Shown: one piece after another, positions 63,700 to 64,000 of the stretch
Position numbering within the stretch: the first letter of the stretch is position 1
How the letters are laid out: every line of letters begins with the position of its first letter
NCBI GenBank assembly: GCA_019828595.1
Contig: JAHQRK010000021.1
Coordinates: 1,178,001 to 1,242,000, forward strand
DNA from: Aphanomyces cochlioides
Taxonomy: Eukaryota; Oomycota; Saprolegniomycetes; Saprolegniales; Verrucalvaceae
Length of the DNA: 64,000 nucleotides
Direction of reading: 5' to 3'
Translations under genes and position numbers: made by a program
Notes under the pieces: model-generated
The model's input: the letters and a program-made list of their open reading frames with translations, nothing else
What the model was told of the DNA's origin: nothing
The model's database searches: none

Positions 63700-64000
63700 T
63701 CATACATCGATCACATCGCCAGCAACCGCAGTCGTGGTCGCGATTGCGTTCTTGGTCTCATCAAAGTAACTTCGAAGGCGGCCACTAACGTGCTCAAGGT
63801 AGAGAAAGTTGCTTTGGCAGTCGAGAGAGCAGTACGTCGAGGCGCAGACGCTCGTATTGAGCAGATAGATCTTGTTGCAGTTCTTGCAGCGGCTCCGTCT
63901 TGCTAGCATCGAGCCAGCTTGTCTCGCAGACCGCGCTCGGCACGCTTGCCACATTCGACGTCAATTCGACTCTGTTCAAATTTCGAAAGGTACAATTTTC
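63700..64000 (-). CDS. Small zinc-binding-motif protein, 3' end only
   Basis: The minus-strand frame ending at 63700 contains CKNCNKIYLLNTSVCASTYC with SLDCQSNF, an arrangement of paired Cys residues (C-x2-C...C-x4-C-x3-C) expected of a small zinc finger, then LEHVSGRLRSYFDETKNA. The protein continues past the right window edge. Such short Cys-rich proteins are common in oomycetes; function unknown. Confidence 0.5.

Noticed and set aside
1..64000. CRISPR arrays or bacterial operons
   Set aside because: No regularly spaced direct repeats with unique spacers; genes are spliced and eukaryotic.

Overview
The window is nuclear DNA of a stramenopile, most likely an oomycete. The evidence is the host genes with very small GT-AG introns (about 38-54 bp), protein families I recognise as oomycete-type (basic coiled-coil/START-like proteins, a small Cys/His 'CxxC..CxxH' family, Crinkler/RHS-like nuclease fragments) and Crypton tyrosine-recombinase elements with the CryptonS look. 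I cannot name the species.

Layout. 1-2757: 3' part of a Ty3/gypsy retrotransposon (integrase, antisense ORF, 3' LTR). 3-14 kb: a transposon graveyard built on decayed PD-(D/E)XK (Crinkler/RHS-like) fragments. It holds one degenerate Crypton and a 5.7-kb long-TIR element that split a nuclease ORF and itself contains a second Crypton unit. 14-26 kb: a DDE_4 transposon, a PIF/Harbinger element with its MYB-like partner, a zinc-ribbon DDE transposon, a tRNA-like sequence, a MITE, a Tc1/mariner element and an apparently intact hAT with an 8-bp target duplication. 26.8-32.7 kb: host genes (MATE transporter, two inverted START-like paralogues, a small Cys/His gene). 32.8-35.4 kb: a two-gene IS630/Tc1-like element.

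36,454-53,627 is the centrepiece: a complete 17,174-bp Polinton/Maverick (integrated dsDNA virus-like element). It has about 280-bp nearly identical terminal inverted repeats, AG...CT ends and a 6-bp target duplication (TGCGTT). It landed inside an older DDE_4 transposase ORF. It encodes protein-primed DNA polymerase B, a chromodomain integrase, a packaging ATPase, major and minor (penton) capsid proteins, an adenain-type protease and a pVI-like minor virion protein. It also carries non-canonical genes: a long fibre with a C-terminal S74-type chaperone domain; an unknown protein with five evenly spaced QT motifs resembling a dynein light chain (LC8) binding array; a tandem ExoX-C-like protein; and a GC-richer, intron-containing Crinkler/RHS-type NTPase-nuclease gene that looks host-derived. 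The capsid, protease and ATPase set implies that virions could be made, or could be until recently.

55.2-64 kb is an ordinary compact host gene cluster: a cyclin Q-like gene (eight exons), a C2H2 zinc-finger protein, a glyoxylate/hydroxypyruvate reductase-like dehydrogenase (six exons, frame-checked), the condensin II subunit NCAPH2, and the 3' end of a zinc-binding protein. Single-base frame breaks occur in many genes, including the conserved NCAPH2, so some may be assembly errors rather than true decay.
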